Origin: Sulfoacidibacillus ferrooxidans
Lineage (GTDB): Bacteria > Bacillota > Bacilli > Alicyclobacillales > SLC66
Direction: 5' to 3'
NCBI RefSeq assembly: GCF_022606465.1
Contig: NZ_JALBUF010000009.1
Location: 1 to 64,000, forward strand
DNA: 64,000 bases
A program made the position numbers and the translations under genes. The notes below the pieces were generated by a model. The model worked only from the letters and a program-made list of their open reading frames with translations, was not told where the DNA came from and made no database searches. Of this stretch, positions 45,911-57,479 are shown piece by piece (position 1 is the stretch's first letter; every line of letters begins with the position of its first letter).

Positions 45911-47161
45911 TTATACACGGATCCTATTTTGTCGCTTGACTACTTGCTTTGCTACAATAAGAAATAGCACAACACTCACTAGCCGCACCACAGTCGAGAT
46001 CACCATCGTCTGATCCATGTGTAGCAAGTGCAACAGCCATACACCGATCTCTGGAGCAATAAACCCCACAAAAGCAATCGTCATATTGTAATGAGCGATA
46101 TAGGATGTGCGTTCTGCTTTAGGTGCAACTTCTAATAAATGATTAAATAATAATAATTGTACCCCGGCAACAAATATTCCTGAAAATAAGTTGACTCCTG
46201 TTAAATACACGAGGTTTTTACTTAAAATTGTCACGATTGGCGTAATGGCCATTCCTAAACTAGCGATAGCTAATGTGAACGTATTGCCTCTTTTCTCCGA
46301 CCATTTTCCCCATAAATGAAAAGTAGCAATTTGCGTTAGCTGTGCAGCAACAGTAAAGGCGCTAATCCACACTGCAGTCGCATCAGCCATCTGAATTTGA
46401 TAAATATTAAAGAGTGGCCACGCCATCTGCCAACCCAAATTAAAAATAATTGACCCAATTAGAAATTGTCGATAGGGTTGATGTCGCAAATAAGCGATGC
46501 GACGTTTGGGGCGTACTACAAGCACACTCGCTTGATCCGCATGCGTAGCTGGATGTTCTCGATGCAACACCAGATAATAAATTTCCAGTCCAGAAAATAA
46601 AAAAGAAAGCATAAAAAACCACTGATACGGTGGAAGATAGGTAGGTGAAAAGTGTTGTAAGATCAATCCTGGAACGATCGTTGCAACCATGCCAATCACT
46701 GTTAGCACTTGATTGCGCAAACCAAAAAAAACAGCTCGTCGTCGATCTGGAATGAGATCGCCAATCAATGACGTCCATGAAAGTCCGCTAAATGACTGAG
46801 GAATATTCATTATAGCTATTAAAATGACAATCACAAGAGGCAATAACGGACCATGTATAAAGAAAGGCGCCACTGCAATGAGCCCATAAAACATTCGCGC
46901 CACACTTGTAGCGCGAATGCAAAACCACTTTTTACTCACCGTACGGGACAACCATAAAGCCCCAAGCCACGTGGCCATGATGGTAAAAAGAGAAGGAAGA
47001 GCATTTAACAAAGCTACTTCTTGGCTATTGGCATGAAGTGCCTCAATGATAAACAGAGGTGCGAAGTTACTCACAATACTAATTCCTATATTGGCAAAGC
47101 TACCATTCAAAATGCTGACGCGTTCATTATACCGTGCGTCATCAGACTCTAATTCGAGCAT
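45911..47161 (-). CDS. Major facilitator superfamily transporter
   Basis: A 416-residue MFS protein with about twelve hydrophobic segments. It has a cytoplasmic loop with the motif GDLIPDRRRAVFFGLRNQV near residue 135 and a central basic loop (VVRPKRRIAYLR). The ATG at 47161 follows the pyrE stop by only a few bases (GGGAG upstream), so it is the last gene of the pyrimidine operon. Because uracil permease pyrP is not in the operon, transport of a pyrimidine-related compound is possible, but the substrate cannot be read from sequence. Confidence 0.85.
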   Translation of the reverse strand: MLELESDDARYNERVSILNGSFANIGISIVSNFAPLFIIEALHANSQEVALLNALPSLFTIMATWLGALWLSRTVSKKWFCIRATSVARMFYGLIAVAPFFIHGPLLPLVIVILIAIMNIPQSFSGLSWTSLIGDLIPDRRRAVFFGLRNQVLTVIGMVATIVPGLILQHFSPTYLPPYQWFFMLSFLFSGLEIYYLVLHREHPATHADQASVLVVRPKRRIAYLRHQPYRQFLIGSIIFNLGWQMAWPLFNIYQIQMADATAVWISAFTVAAQLTQIATFHLWGKWSEKRGNTFTLAIASLGMAITPIVTILSKNLVYLTGVNLFSGIFVAGVQLLLFNHLLEVAPKAERTSYIAHYNMTIAFVGFIAPEIGVWLLHLLHMDQTMVISTVVRLVSVVLFLIVAKQVVKRQNRIRV

Positions 47162-47164
47162 CAC

Positions 47165-47788
47165 TTATCTCCCGTATGGATTTTGTGCAAACTGCTCGAG
47201 AATTTCCACATCCTTCAATCCCACAAGCTGTTGCTGCACTGCACTATGTATGAGTGTAGCAAAGTCAGTGAGCGTCGACAATGGCAAATTTTTATCAGCG
47301 AAAGCCTGTGCTGAGGCAGAAAATCCATAATTAAAAATAGCCACAACTCCAATGACTTGTGCACCTAGATGGCCCAAAGCGTCTACTGCACCTAAAGCAC
47401 TTTGCCCAGTAGAAATGGTATCTTCGACCACCAATACTCTTTGGCCTTCAATAATACGTCCTTCCACTTGATTTTGTTTGCCATGTCCCTTAGCCGAACC
47501 TCGCACATACACCATAGGTAATCCCAAACGATCAGCGATCCATGCTGCATGCGGAATACCTGCAGTTGCGGTTCCAGCTACACACTCTACGTGCGGAAAA
47601 TCTCGTGCGATCATTTCTATCAATTGATCGATGAGTAGTTTGCGTGCAACGACACTAGAAAGGGTTAAGCGATTGTCACAATAAATGGGCGATTGTATAC
47701 CTGATGTCCATGTATATGGTTCTTGTGGACGTAAACTGACAGCTCCGATACGCAATAACAAATCAGCAATAGCACGTTGATCAATCAT
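47165..47788 (-). CDS. pyrE: Orotate phosphoribosyltransferase
   Basis: PyrE couples orotate with PRPP to give OMP. The 207-residue protein has the PRPP-binding motif RVLVVEDTISTGQSALGAV near residue 115 and the catalytic loop Lys/His region RGSAKGHGKQNQVEG near 96-108. It overlaps pyrF by 4 bases (ATGA). It is followed without gap by the MFS gene. Confidence 0.97.
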   Translation of the reverse strand: MIDQRAIADLLLRIGAVSLRPQEPYTWTSGIQSPIYCDNRLTLSSVVARKLLIDQLIEMIARDFPHVECVAGTATAGIPHAAWIADRLGLPMVYVRGSAKGHGKQNQVEGRIIEGQRVLVVEDTISTGQSALGAVDALGHLGAQVIGVVAIFNYGFSASAQAFADKNLPLSTLTDFATLIHSAVQQQLVGLKDVEILEQFAQNPYGR

Positions 47789-48537
47789 ACATTCATCTCC
47801 CCTGTTTCATGCTGGCTACCACTGATCAACGCCTTGAGTTCTTGCAACGCTTGCACAGGATTTGCCGCCTGTGTTATAGGGCGTCCAACCACCAGATAAT
47901 CTGCTCCACACTGCACAGCATACTCAGGTGTGGCAACACGAGCCTGATCACCTTTAGCATCGCCACTTGTGCGAATACCTGGGACCATAGTCTTTAATCC
48001 AGTGCTTGCTTTTACCGCAGCTACTTCATGTGCACTACACACTACACCATGCACATTACAATCCTGCGCAAGATAAGTCAGTCGTTGCACTTGTTTAACT
48101 AGATCAGTAGTCATATATCCAAGTTGCACGAGATCGTTAACATGCAAGCTTGTAAGTAACGTTACAGCAAGTACTTTTGTTTGATGCTGCGGCAAAGAAT
48201 GATGATGAGCTGCTTCAACCGCAGATTTCATCATTTCTTTACCCCCTCCTGCATGGATAGTCACAAAGTCCACGCCAAGCTTAGCAGCTTCTGCTACTGC
48301 AAAATGTACCGTGTTTGGAATGTCGTGAAACTTTAAATCAAGAAAAATAGATTTTCCTTCTGATTCTAGTTCCGAAACAAATGCCCGCCCTGCTGCTAGA
48401 TATAGCTGCAATCCAATTTTATAGTGCGAATGATGTTCGCCTAACTTTTGAACAAGTTCGCGCGCTTCGTGCGCGTGAGCAAAATCTAATGCTACAAATA
48501 CAGGTACCTCTACTTGTTGTTGCTTCTCATTGATCAC
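47785..48537 (-). CDS. pyrF: Orotidine 5'-phosphate decarboxylase
   Basis: PyrF decarboxylates OMP to UMP. The 250-residue TIM barrel shows VFVALDFAHAHEA, the Lys-Asp tetrad region IFLDLKFHDIPNTVHFAV, and the phosphate loop LVVGRPITQAANP. I choose GTG at 48537, with GAGAGGGG 7 bases upstream, 13 bases after the pyrD stop; the frame opens at 48567 inside pyrD. Confidence 0.97.
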   Translation of the reverse strand: MINEKQQQVEVPVFVALDFAHAHEARELVQKLGEHHSHYKIGLQLYLAAGRAFVSELESEGKSIFLDLKFHDIPNTVHFAVAEAAKLGVDFVTIHAGGGKEMMKSAVEAAHHHSLPQHQTKVLAVTLLTSLHVNDLVQLGYMTTDLVKQVQRLTYLAQDCNVHGVVCSAHEVAAVKASTGLKTMVPGIRTSGDAKGDQARVATPEYAVQCGADYLVVGRPITQAANPVQALQELKALISGSQHETGEMNV

Positions 48538-48550
48538 ATGACAGCCCCTC

Positions 48551-49519
48551 TCAAGCTTTAGCCGCACCTATAAGCTCAGTGACAGCCCGTACACCGTGCG
48601 CATCACACCATGCACCAAGCTCATCGATAATTCGAATACACGCATATGGATCCACAAAGTTTGCCGTCCCCACTTGTACTGCGCTTGCACCAGCCATCAA
48701 AAATTCTATCGCATCAACACCTGTCATGATGCCACCCATGCCTATAACAGGTATGCTAACAGCAGAAGTGACTTCATACACCATGCGTACTGCCACAGGT
48801 TTTACTGCTGGGCCCGACAATCCACCTACACCATTGGCTAGCAGTGGTCGCTTATGCTCGACATCAATTTGCATGCCAATCAGTGTATTAATCAGCGATA
48901 ACGCATCGGCACCAGCCTCTTCACAGGCAACTGCCATCTGTACAATATCTGTAACATTTGGCGAAAGCTTTACGATCACAGGCATGCGCGCGACTTCTTT
49001 AATCGCGCGAATCATACTCTGTGCCATAGCTGGATCTGTACCAAACTGGATGCCCCCACACTTCACATTAGGACAGGAGATATTCAATTCAATCGCCGTA
49101 ATGGAATCCATGTCCGATAGTCTCTGTACAACCATGACGTAATCCTCGATCGCCGTTCCAGCCACATTGACAATCACCGGCAATTGATTGAATTGCGTGA
49201 GATAGGGTAGTTCCTCACTCATCACTCGCTCAACTCCCGGATTCTGTAATCCGATGGAATTTAGCATGCCTGCAGCCGTTTCTGCAAGCCGTGGAGTTTT
49301 ATTGCCTTGTCGCTCATCAAGTGTTGTGGCCTTAACTACAATTGCACCTAGTCGATTCAAATCGTACAGCGCTGCCATCTCGCGTCCAAAAGAAAAGCAA
49401 CCTGATGCTGGCATGACTGGATTTTTAAAATTCATATCCAAGAAAGGAACTGTAAGATCCACATTTCTTATCGCGCGATAAGGCAACTCTCTATTCGCTG
49501 TATTTTCCTGTCCTGTCAT
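48551..49519 (-). CDS. pyrD: Dihydroorotate dehydrogenase 1B, catalytic subunit
   Basis: PyrD with PyrK forms the NAD-dependent class 1B enzyme. The 322-residue FMN protein has [25 protein letters not shown] (active-site Cys of class 1B) and the phosphate loop [23 protein letters not shown] at 49519 overlaps the pyrK stop (ATGA). The frame is open 39 codons upstream into pyrK but those are not used. Confidence 0.97.
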   Translation of the reverse strand: MTGQENTANRELPYRAIRNVDLTVPFLDMNFKNPVMPASGCFSFGREMAALYDLNRLGAIVVKATTLDERQGNKTPRLAETAAGMLNSIGLQNPGVERVMSEELPYLTQFNQLPVIVNVAGTAIEDYVMVVQRLSDMDSITAIELNISCPNVKCGGIQFGTDPAMAQSMIRAIKEVARMPVIVKLSPNVTDIVQMAVACEEAGADALSLINTLIGMQIDVEHKRPLLANGVGGLSGPAVKPVAVRMVYEVTSAVSIPVIGMGGIMTGVDAIEFLMAGASAVQVGTANFVDPYACIRIIDELGAWCDAHGVRAVTELIGAAKA

Positions 49520-50295
49520 GTAAATAAAACCTCCTGCGCCGCAAACACGGGTCCTTCTTTGCAAGTTTTTACGTTCATCTCTTGCCCATCTCGGGAAACC
49601 TTGTGCACGCAACCTACACAGATACCGATTCCACATCCCATACGCTCTTCAAGCGAGAGATAACCAGGTAGCTTGTGTTTTTCAAGTATCTGTTGTACAG
49701 CTTGCAGCATAGGTGTGGGACCACACGCATAGTAACGATCATAAGAAGAACAAAAATCATTTGTCAATTCATCGGTTACTAGTCCTTTACGACCCAAAGA
49801 GCCATCATTTGTTACAACTGTCACCGCTCCATATGCCGCTAGTTCAGAGATGAGTATAGCGTGTTGATTCGACTGAAAACCAACTACAGTGTGAACGACT
49901 TTTCCTGCTTTTTGCAGTTGTCTTGCTAATTCAACAAGTGGCGGAACTCCCACCCCACCACCAATCAAAAGTGCCGCCCGATCCAATGCATGTAGAGGAT
50001 ACCCATGACCAAGCGGTCCTAGCACATCGAGAACATCACCTACTTGTTTTTCAGACAATCGTTTGGTCCCTGCTCCTTTGACCTGATACACAACAGTTAC
50101 CAAATTATGTTCAATGTCCATTTTACACAGAGACAACGGACGCCGCAGTAAAAAATCAAATGAATCGGTCACGCGAATGTGTAAAAACTGTCCGGGTTCA
50201 CACCCCACAGCTTGTAAATCGACAGGCGAAACAAACGTTAGTTCATAAATCTCTGATCCGATGGCGGTATGAGAGTGGATCTTAACAAGTGACAC
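49516..50295 (-). CDS. pyrK: Dihydroorotate dehydrogenase electron transfer subunit PyrK
   Basis: PyrK is the FAD and [2Fe-2S] subunit that passes electrons from PyrD to NAD+. The 259-residue product has the FAD motif LRRPLSL near residue 51, the NAD-binding [14 protein letters not shown] near 110, and the cluster cysteines in [15 protein letters not shown] near 218-233 plus a further Cys in TCKEGPVF. Start is GTG at 50295. It lies between carB and pyrD. Confidence 0.96.
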   Translation of the reverse strand: MSLVKIHSHTAIGSEIYELTFVSPVDLQAVGCEPGQFLHIRVTDSFDFLLRRPLSLCKMDIEHNLVTVVYQVKGAGTKRLSEKQVGDVLDVLGPLGHGYPLHALDRAALLIGGGVGVPPLVELARQLQKAGKVVHTVVGFQSNQHAILISELAAYGAVTVVTNDGSLGRKGLVTDELTNDFCSSYDRYYACGPTPMLQAVQQILEKHKLPGYLSLEERMGCGIGICVGCVHKVSRDGQEMNVKTCKEGPVFAAQEVLFT

Positions 50296-50302
50296 CTTCG
50301 CC

Positions 50303-53300
50303 TTACCTCTCTTCTACCGCTTGCAGCGGTCGCGTAGAAAAATGCAACGAGCTCAATACATCAAACACCGCTTTTGCCGTATCAAGTGATGTGAGACAAG
50401 GGATCGCATGTTCAACCGCCTCGCGTCGAATGCGAAATCCATCGCGCTCAGGCTTCTTACCGCGTGTGAGGGTGTTAATGACCATCATCGCTTGTCCTTT
50501 TCGAATCATATCGAGCAGTGACGGCCCTTCAAGCGATATTTTATTGACAAGCGTGGATGCAATACCATAGCGCATGAGGAAACTGGCTGTGCCCTCTGTT
50601 GCATATAAGTGAAATCCAAGTGCAGATAATCCGCGCAAGATCGGGAGTGCTTCTTCCTTGTCTTTATCAGCGATCGTCGCGATAATTGCACCGTGTGCAG
50701 GGAAGCGAAATCCTGCAGCTAACATCCCTTTATAAAGAGCTTTTCCTAGTGTTTCATCGGTACCCATCACTTCACCAGTTGACTTCATCTCAGGTCCCAG
50801 TGTCACATCCACTTCCCGCAGTTTTGCAAAGGAGAACACAGGAACCTTAACAGATATGAGCTGCTTTTCGGGGACAAGCCCTGTCTGCCAACCAAGATCC
50901 GCTAGTTTTTGACCAAGAACAGCGTGCATAGCCAAATCAACCATTGGAATACCAGTCACTTTACTTAGAAATGGCACCGTCCGAGAGGAGCGCGGATTCA
51001 CTTCTAATACATAGACATTGTGATCGTGAATGACAAACTGAATGTTTAGCAAGCCAACAACGTGTAGCTCACGAGCAATCCGCACGGTATCAGAGATGAT
51101 CTTTTCTTTCCACTCATGCGTGAGCGACTGCGCCGGATAGACTGCAATCGAATCGCCAGAATGGACTCCAGCGCGTTCAATGTGTTCCATAACTCCCGGA
51201 ATAATGACCGTTTCACCATCTGAGATGGCATCTACCTCCACCTCTACTCCAAGTAAATAGCGATCAATAAGTACAGGATGCTCGGGTGAAACAAGCGCAG
51301 CTTCTTGCATATACTGCGATAACTCAACATCCGTGTATACGATTTGCATTGCGCGTCCACCTAGTACATACGATGGGCGTACGAGCACTGGAAATTGGAG
51401 CTCCTTTGCAGCATCCATGGCTTGCGAAAGCTTCGTTACAGCCCTGCCTGCCGGCCGTAAAATATCTAGTTTAGAAAGCAAATCATCAAATTTCTCTCGA
51501 TTCTCTGCGCGATCGATGTCTTCTACATGCGTTCCCAAAATTTTAATTCCAAGGTCCGCTAGTGGTTTTGCCAAATGAATGGCTGTTTGACCGCCAAACT
51601 GCACGATGACTCCCTCAGGACGTTCGCGTGCGATAACATTCATTACATCTTCTACGTACAATGGTTCAAAATATAGGCGGCTAGACATATTGAAATCTGT
51701 GGAGACCGTTTCTGGATTATTGTTAATAACGATCGATTCGTAGCCCTCTTTGCGTAATGCAAGCGAAGCATGAACAGAACAGTAATCAAACTCGATTCCC
51801 TGCCCTATCCGAATTGGACCAGAACCTAGTACAACTACTTTTTTTGCATCAGAAGATTCGACTTCATCTTCTGTTTCGTAAGTGGAGTAATAGTACGGTG
51901 TTTGCGCCTCAAACTCCGCCGCACATGTATCCACCATTTTGTACACGGGCACAAGATGCTTGGAAAGCCGCCGTTGCTCTACTTCTTGTAGTGTAAGCCC
52001 TGTTAGCTTGGCAATATACGCATCGACAAACCCACTGCGCTTGGCGAGATATAGAAGCTGATCCGTGAGCCCATGTGCTTCTAAATCATTGGCGAGTCGA
52101 AGTATATTTTGTAGTTTGCGAAGAAAAAACGAATCTACCTTTGTAGCATCGTATAACTGTTCAATGCCAACATTTCTTCTCAAGAGCTCGTATAGAATAA
52201 ATATTCTTTCATCATCAGGATGGATGGCACGTTGCCACAATTCTTCGTCCGATAGGTTTTTAAGTGCAGGTAATTCTAATGAATAGAGCCCTATTTCCAG
52301 CGAACGCACTGCCTTCATCAATGATTCTTCCATCGTCCGCCCTAGCGCCATAACTTCTCCTGTCGCCTTCATTTGTGTTCCAAGGTTGCGCTCCGCACTT
52401 GCAAATTTGTCAAATGGCCAGCGCGGAATTTTAGTCACTACATAATCCAGAGCAGGTTCAAAACAAGCATACGTCTGACCTGTGATGGGATTTAAGATTT
52501 CATCTAATGTATATCCGAGTGCTACTTTTGCGGCCACTTTTGCAATCGGATAACCGGTCGCTTTAGAAGCCAGTGCACTCGAACGACTTACGCGCGGATT
52601 GACTTCAATCACATAATACTGCTTGCTGACTGGATCTAATGCCAACTGCACATTACAGCCACCCTCAATTCCAAGTGCTCTGATGATCCGCAAGCTAGCA
52701 GAACGCAGCATTTGGTAATCTTGGTCAGAGAGTGTTTGACTTGGTGCCACGACAATACTATCTCCTGTATGAACACCCACCGGGTCAAAATTCTCCATAT
52801 TACAAATGACGATACAGTTATCTGCGCCATCGCGCATCACTTCATACTCGATCTCCTTATATCCAGCAATGCTTTGCTCTATGAGCACTTGCCCGATCGG
52901 TGAAAGAGACAACCCAAGTGCAGCTATTTTTACAAATTCTTCATTGGTGGTTGCAATTCCACCACCAGTACCACCTAGCGTATAAGCCGGTCGAATAATG
53001 ACTGGGAGTCCAATTTCTTTGAGGAAGAGTTCCGCCTCTTGCAGCGAGGTTACAATCTTACTCTCTGGTATAGGCTCACCTAATCTGTTCATGAGCTCGC
53101 GAAATTCTTCTCGATCCTCAGCCATTCTAATGGAGGACAGTGAGGTGCCAAGCAATTGGACTCCTTCTCGCTCTAATACTCCATCTTCCGATAATTCAAC
53201 AGCTAAGTTTAGCGCAGTTTGTCCTCCTAGTGTGGCTAATATTCCATCAGGTCGCTCTTGCCGTATAATCTGCGCTAAAAATTCTTTCGTTAGTGGTTCA

Positions 53301-53497
53301 ATATACACGCGATCAGCCGTTTCAGGATCGGTCATGATCGTGGCTGGATTGGAGTTAACTAATACGACTCGTATACCTTCTTCGCGTAAAGCGTGACATG
53401 CCTGTGTACCTGCATAATCAAATTCCGCCGCTTGACCAATGACAATAGGTCCAGACCCGATCACAAGGATTGACTTGATATCTCTGCGTTTAGACAT
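50303..53497 (-). CDS. carB: Carbamoyl phosphate synthase, large subunit
   Basis: The 1064-residue subunit makes carbamoyl phosphate from bicarbonate, ammonia and two ATP. It has duplicated ATP-grasp halves (about 1-400 and 550-935), each opening with [19 protein letters not shown]-like and [19 protein letters not shown]-like segments. An oligomerisation domain lies between, and an MGS-like allosteric domain at the end (from about 935). Being in the pyr operon it is the pyrimidine-dedicated enzyme. It overlaps carA by 8 bases. Confidence 0.98.
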   Translation of the reverse strand: MSKRRDIKSILVIGSGPIVIGQAAEFDYAGTQACHALREEGIRVVLVNSNPATIMTDPETADRVYIEPLTKEFLAQIIRQERPDGILATLGGQTALNLAVELSEDGVLEREGVQLLGTSLSSIRMAEDREEFRELMNRLGEPIPESKIVTSLQEAELFLKEIGLPVIIRPAYTLGGTGGGIATTNEEFVKIAALGLSLSPIGQVLIEQSIAGYKEIEYEVMRDGADNCIVICNMENFDPVGVHTGDSIVVAPSQTLSDQDYQMLRSASLRIIRALGIEGGCNVQLALDPVSKQYYVIEVNPRVSRSSALASKATGYPIAKVAAKVALGYTLDEILNPITGQTYACFEPALDYVVTKIPRWPFDKFASAERNLGTQMKATGEVMALGRTMEESLMKAVRSLEIGLYSLELPALKNLSDEELWQRAIHPDDERIFILYELLRRNVGIEQLYDATKVDSFFLRKLQNILRLANDLEAHGLTDQLLYLAKRSGFVDAYIAKLTGLTLQEVEQRRLSKHLVPVYKMVDTCAAEFEAQTPYYYSTYETEDEVESSDAKKVVVLGSGPIRIGQGIEFDYCSVHASLALRKEGYESIVINNNPETVSTDFNMSSRLYFEPLYVEDVMNVIARERPEGVIVQFGGQTAIHLAKPLADLGIKILGTHVEDIDRAENREKFDDLLSKLDILRPAGRAVTKLSQAMDAAKELQFPVLVRPSYVLGGRAMQIVYTDVELSQYMQEAALVSPEHPVLIDRYLLGVEVEVDAISDGETVIIPGVMEHIERAGVHSGDSIAVYPAQSLTHEWKEKIISDTVRIARELHVVGLLNIQFVIHDHNVYVLEVNPRSSRTVPFLSKVTGIPMVDLAMHAVLGQKLADLGWQTGLVPEKQLISVKVPVFSFAKLREVDVTLGPEMKSTGEVMGTDETLGKALYKGMLAAGFRFPAHGAIIATIADKDKEEALPILRGLSALGFHLYATEGTASFLMRYGIASTLVNKISLEGPSLLDMIRKGQAMMVINTLTRGKKPERDGFRIRREAVEHAIPCLTSLDTAKAVFDVLSSLHFSTRPLQAVEER

Positions 53498-54581
53498 GTG
53501 CTACGCCTCCCCTTGAGAATTGCTCCATCAACTGAATAAATTCATCAAATAATGCATCACTATCATCTGGACCCGGACGCGCCTCTGGATGATACTGAAC
53601 AGAAAACGCAGATTCTTGTTTTAACCATACGCCCTCTACTGTGCCATCATTTTGATTGATATGTGTGAGCAGAAGACCAGTATCTTGAAGTGACGATTCT
53701 TTTACAACATAGCCATGATTTTGGGATGTCATATAGACGCGGCCCGTTCGCAAATCTTTCACTGGATGGTTGACACCGCGATGACCAAACCGCAATTTTT
53801 CTGTTTGCGCCCCGCGTGCCAGACATAACAACTGATGGCCCATACAAATTCCAAATATCGGAACGCGGCCAATCAATTCACGTAGTGTATCCACAATTTC
53901 CGGTAAGTCTGCTGGATCGCCGGGTCCATTTGACATCATGACACCTCGCGGTCCCCACGCCATAATCTCTTGTGCCGTGCTATAAGCTGGCATGACCACT
54001 ACATCACACCCACGGGCTCGCAATGATCGTAAAACACCCATTTTCACACCAAAGTCTAATAACACCACACGTAGCCCTTCACCAGGAAGTCGATAGGCAG
54101 CCTTCGTCGTCACATGAGCAATCTGATCTGTAGGTAACGTATAGTCAAGAAGCTTTCTTTTTAATTCTTCAAGTGGTGTATCAAGACTTGTGATGACGCC
54201 TCGCATCGTCCCATGAACGCGCAAAATACGTGTTAATTGACGCGTATCAATCCCTGCAATAGCAACGACACCTTCCCGTACCAAGAAATCATGGATACTA
54301 CTTTCACTTTTAAAGTGACTCGGCACAGGTTCGTACTCTCGTACAATCAATCCGCGAACATGTGAGCGCGTGGATTCTAAATCATCAATTGTACAGCCGT
54401 AATTTCCAATAAGCGGATATGTCATTGTAACCATTTGACCGTAATAAGATGGATCAGTAAGTACTTCTTGGTAACCTGTCATCCCAGTGTTAAACACGAC
54501 TTCTCCAAAAGACTCTCCACTAGCGCCAAAATGCAACCCTTCAAATAATGTTCCATCTTCAAGCAATAATCTTGCTGTCAT
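53490..54581 (-). CDS. carA: Carbamoyl phosphate synthase, small (glutaminase) subunit
   Basis: CarA releases ammonia from glutamine for CarB. The 363-residue protein has the N-terminal CPSase domain ([20 protein letters not shown]) and a class I glutamine amidotransferase domain with the nucleophile Cys in [10 protein letters not shown] near 245 and the His/Glu pair in [11 protein letters not shown] near 330. A second carA/carB set for arginine is not in the window. Confidence 0.98.
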   Translation of the reverse strand: MTARLLLEDGTLFEGLHFGASGESFGEVVFNTGMTGYQEVLTDPSYYGQMVTMTYPLIGNYGCTIDDLESTRSHVRGLIVREYEPVPSHFKSESSIHDFLVREGVVAIAGIDTRQLTRILRVHGTMRGVITSLDTPLEELKRKLLDYTLPTDQIAHVTTKAAYRLPGEGLRVVLLDFGVKMGVLRSLRARGCDVVVMPAYSTAQEIMAWGPRGVMMSNGPGDPADLPEIVDTLRELIGRVPIFGICMGHQLLCLARGAQTEKLRFGHRGVNHPVKDLRTGRVYMTSQNHGYVVKESSLQDTGLLLTHINQNDGTVEGVWLKQESAFSVQYHPEARPGPDDSDALFDEFIQLMEQFSRGGVAHV

Positions 54582-54607
54582 TGTTCTTCACCCCTAACGA
54601 GTACGTA

Positions 54608-55888
54608 CTATTGTGCATCTAGAAAAACAGTTTGCCCACGATGAATGGTCATGACTGGAAACCCATAGAGCATTCGATTCACAAATGGCGTATTGCGTCC
54701 TTTGGAGCGAAAACGCGCGACATCGACTCTTCTTTCATGTGCAATATCAACAGCCACAAAGTCAGCTAATCCACCAACCTCTATGCGCCCACCTGGCAAG
54801 TGAAAATGTTTTGCAGGTGCCGTTGACATCATGTACGCTAGTTTTTCTAGTGATAAGATGCCGCTTTTTACGAAAGCTGTATATAGTAGCGGAAAGCTCA
54901 CCTCTAGACCGACAAATCCAAATGGGCCTGACACTAATCCACGTGCTTTTTCTTCTTCCGTATGAGGGGCATGATCGGTTGCAACCATGTCGAGTGTGCC
55001 GTCTAAAAGCCCTCGTACACACGCCGCACGATCTGCTTCGCTGCGTAGCGGTGGATTTACCTTAGCCTGTGCACCTAATGTCAAAACAAGCTCGTCTGTG
55101 AGCAACAGGTGGTGTGGCGTCACCTCTGCTGTGACATGTACATGTTGTTGCTTTGCATAGCGAATTACAGAGACGGCAGCTTCTGGACTGACGTGGCACA
55201 TATGAACATGAGCACCAGTTTCCTGTGCCAGTATGACATCGCGCGCAATCATGACTGTTTCTGCACTACTAAGTATTCCCGGGACTTGCAGTTGCTGTGC
55301 AACATCACCTGCATTCATACACCCTGCGCCAGACAAAGTCTCATCTTCCGCATGCACAATGATCGGTAGATCGAGCAGCTTCGCTGCCATCAGCGCATCT
55401 CGCATCACACGGGCAGATTGCACACCACGTCCATCATCCGAAAAACCTACCGCTCCAGCTTTTTTAAGAGCGTCAAAATCCGTTAACTCTTCCCCTTTTG
55501 AACCTTTCGTAATAGCCGCAATTGGATGAACTGTGGCATATCCAAAACGATCCGCAGTCGTGCGAATAAACGTGACCCACTCACTTGAATCAACGATTGG
55601 AGAAGTATTTGGCATACAACAGATCTGTGTGAATCCACCTGCGGCAGCTGCCATGGTGCCTGTCTCAATCGTTTCCTTATGCGTTTGCCCAGGTTCTCGC
55701 AAATGAACATGTGGATCGATTAACCCAGGCAGCACGTGAAGTCCTCGTAAATCGATCACCTCATGTGACGACGTTTCAAGATCCACACCAATCTGTGCAA
55801 TCATTTGACCTTCTACCAATAGATCTAATACACGACTTTGCCCTGTCATCGGATCAACGACCACGGCCCCTTGAAATAATCTGCCCAC
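54608..55888 (-). CDS. pyrC: Dihydroorotase
   Basis: PyrC cyclises carbamoyl aspartate to dihydroorotate. The 426-residue class I enzyme has the zinc motif DPHVHLREPGQTHKE near 58-72, GFSDDGRG, HAEDETLSGAG, HMCHVSPE and ATDHAPHTEEEKARG. It follows pyrB by 22 bases, and carA follows after 26 bases. Confidence 0.98.
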   Translation of the reverse strand: MGRLFQGAVVVDPMTGQSRVLDLLVEGQMIAQIGVDLETSSHEVIDLRGLHVLPGLIDPHVHLREPGQTHKETIETGTMAAAAGGFTQICCMPNTSPIVDSSEWVTFIRTTADRFGYATVHPIAAITKGSKGEELTDFDALKKAGAVGFSDDGRGVQSARVMRDALMAAKLLDLPIIVHAEDETLSGAGCMNAGDVAQQLQVPGILSSAETVMIARDVILAQETGAHVHMCHVSPEAAVSVIRYAKQQHVHVTAEVTPHHLLLTDELVLTLGAQAKVNPPLRSEADRAACVRGLLDGTLDMVATDHAPHTEEEKARGLVSGPFGFVGLEVSFPLLYTAFVKSGILSLEKLAYMMSTAPAKHFHLPGGRIEVGGLADFVAVDIAHERRVDVARFRSKGRNTPFVNRMLYGFPVMTIHRGQTVFLDAQ

Positions 55889-55910
55889 TACTTTCGCCTC
55901 ATTTCATCCC

Positions 55911-56837
55911 TCAATCGTTTTCTAAGCAATGTTGCACAATAGCCATTCGAACGGGCACTCCATAGTGCGATTGGCGAAAGTACGCCGCTCGCGGATCGCG
56001 ATCCACAGCCGGCACAATTTCACCTGCTCGCGGAAGCGGGTGCATGATGATGGCATCCTTGCGCATAGCATGTACGATCGCCTCATCGATCACATATAAT
56101 CCTTTCACCGATTCATACTCAACAAGTGACGCAAAACGCTCTTTTTGAATCCGTGTCTGATAAATCACATCCGCTTCTGCAGCTACCTCTTGCAAACTAG
56201 CTCGCAACTCAACGGAAACACCATGTGCTAAAGCAAATTGGCGTACATCATCAGGCAGTGGTGTACTTGCAGGAGCTGTGCAAAGTAAGCGAATACCTGG
56301 GAATTGACTGATTAAATACACAAGCGAGTGCACTGTACGGCCGTATAAAAGGTCTCCTACTAACGCAATCGTTAAGTCATCCAATCGCCCTTTTTCCCGA
56401 GCGATCGTGTAGAGATCAAGCAGTGCCTGCGTTGGATGTTCTCCAGCTCCATCACCCGCAGACAAAACGGGGACTGTACTAACGCTTGCAGCACGTGCTG
56501 CTGCTCCGATCTCATGATGCCTTAGCACGATGAGATCCACATAACCTGCGACAACACGGATGGTATCTTCAAGCGTCTCACCTTTAACCGCAGAGGAAAA
56601 TTCACGCGCACTTTCTGTGCTAATCACTTGTCCTCCTAACCGCAACATCGCTGTTTCAAACGATAACCGCGTACGGGTGGAAGGTTCAAAAAACAAAGCT
56701 GCCATGATCATGTGTTCCATATCACGACTACCACCACGTTGCAAAACACCTTCCATGTGTCGTGCCTGCTCGATCATATGCAAAATATCTGGCTTCTTTA
56801 AATGCTTAGCACTGATCAGATGTCTCAAGTTTCTCAC
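55911..56837 (-). CDS. pyrB: Aspartate carbamoyltransferase
   Basis: PyrB condenses carbamoyl phosphate with aspartate, the committed step. The 308-residue protein has the carbamoyl phosphate motif FFEPSTRTRLSFETA near 49-63, RHHEIGAA, GDGAGEHPTQALLD near 127-140 and HPLPRAGEI. It follows pyrR by 6 bases. The second attenuator and pyrP gene seen in B. subtilis between pyrR and pyrB are absent. Confidence 0.98.
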   Translation of the reverse strand: MRNLRHLISAKHLKKPDILHMIEQARHMEGVLQRGGSRDMEHMIMAALFFEPSTRTRLSFETAMLRLGGQVISTESAREFSSAVKGETLEDTIRVVAGYVDLIVLRHHEIGAAARAASVSTVPVLSAGDGAGEHPTQALLDLYTIAREKGRLDDLTIALVGDLLYGRTVHSLVYLISQFPGIRLLCTAPASTPLPDDVRQFALAHGVSVELRASLQEVAAEADVIYQTRIQKERFASLVEYESVKGLYVIDEAIVHAMRKDAIIMHPLPRAGEIVPAVDRDPRAAYFRQSHYGVPVRMAIVQHCLEND

Positions 56838-56843
56838 TTCCTT

Positions 56844-57452
56844 TTATTTTACAGGTGACTTATGCAACCACACAGAATCTTCCCCATCTACTTCCTCCAT
56901 CTTTACAGAGATCCTCTCTTCTCTAGCTGTCGGAACATTTTTCCCCACATAGTCAGGGCGAATAGGTAGTTCTCTATGACCGCGATCAATGAGAACAGCC
57001 AACTGAATCACAGCTGGTCGTGAATACCGACTAAGTGCATCAAGTGCAGCGCGCACCGTACGCCCAGTGAAAAGAACATCATCTACTAAAATAACCCGTT
57101 TGCCTTGCACCCATTGATTAGATAACCAATCCGGCAGATGAAATGTTCCCTCCAACGGATCTACGTGTAGAAACGGTTGTTGGTCATAAGCACTGACTGT
57201 CTTCTGTTGATCTCGTTCACTATGCCCTCGATCATCTCTAAAATCGGACACATCTAGTGAAAAACAAGGGACTTCCCAACTCTCGATCTGTGTCATTCGA
57301 TTCGCCAGGCGCTTAGCAAGATACCATCCTCTTGTGCGGATACCGACGAATGCAAGATCCTCATTACTGCCAGAACGCTCTACAATTTCATGTGCAATAC
57401 GGGACAAAGCCCGACGCATCGAATCAGGGTCATGCAATTGAATGTTTCCCAT
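56844..57452 (-). CDS. pyrR: PyrR bifunctional regulator/uracil phosphoribosyltransferase
   Basis: PyrR binds UMP and then the pyr leader RNA, promoting termination. The product (202 residues) has the PRPP motif VILVDDVLFTGRTVRAALDAL near 98-118 and DLAFVGIRTRGWYLA. I use ATG at 57452, preceded by AAGGGAG. The frame extends to an ATG at 57479, but that codon sits in the U-run of the terminator and has no ribosome site. Confidence 0.96.
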   Translation of the reverse strand: MGNIQLHDPDSMRRALSRIAHEIVERSGSNEDLAFVGIRTRGWYLAKRLANRMTQIESWEVPCFSLDVSDFRDDRGHSERDQQKTVSAYDQQPFLHVDPLEGTFHLPDWLSNQWVQGKRVILVDDVLFTGRTVRAALDALSRYSRPAVIQLAVLIDRGHRELPIRPDYVGKNVPTAREERISVKMEEVDGEDSVWLHKSPVK

Positions 57453-57479
57453 AATAAGCTCCCTTCTTCTCGCAGACAT

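Noticed and set aside
48579-49142. 187-codon plus-strand frame inside pyrD
   Set aside because: Antisense shadow of a clearly coding gene with no ribosome site and no recognisable protein.
57453-57479. Upstream ATG for pyrR
   Set aside because: The ATG is in the U-run of the attenuator terminator and lacks a ribosome site; the ATG at 57452 has AAGGGAG.
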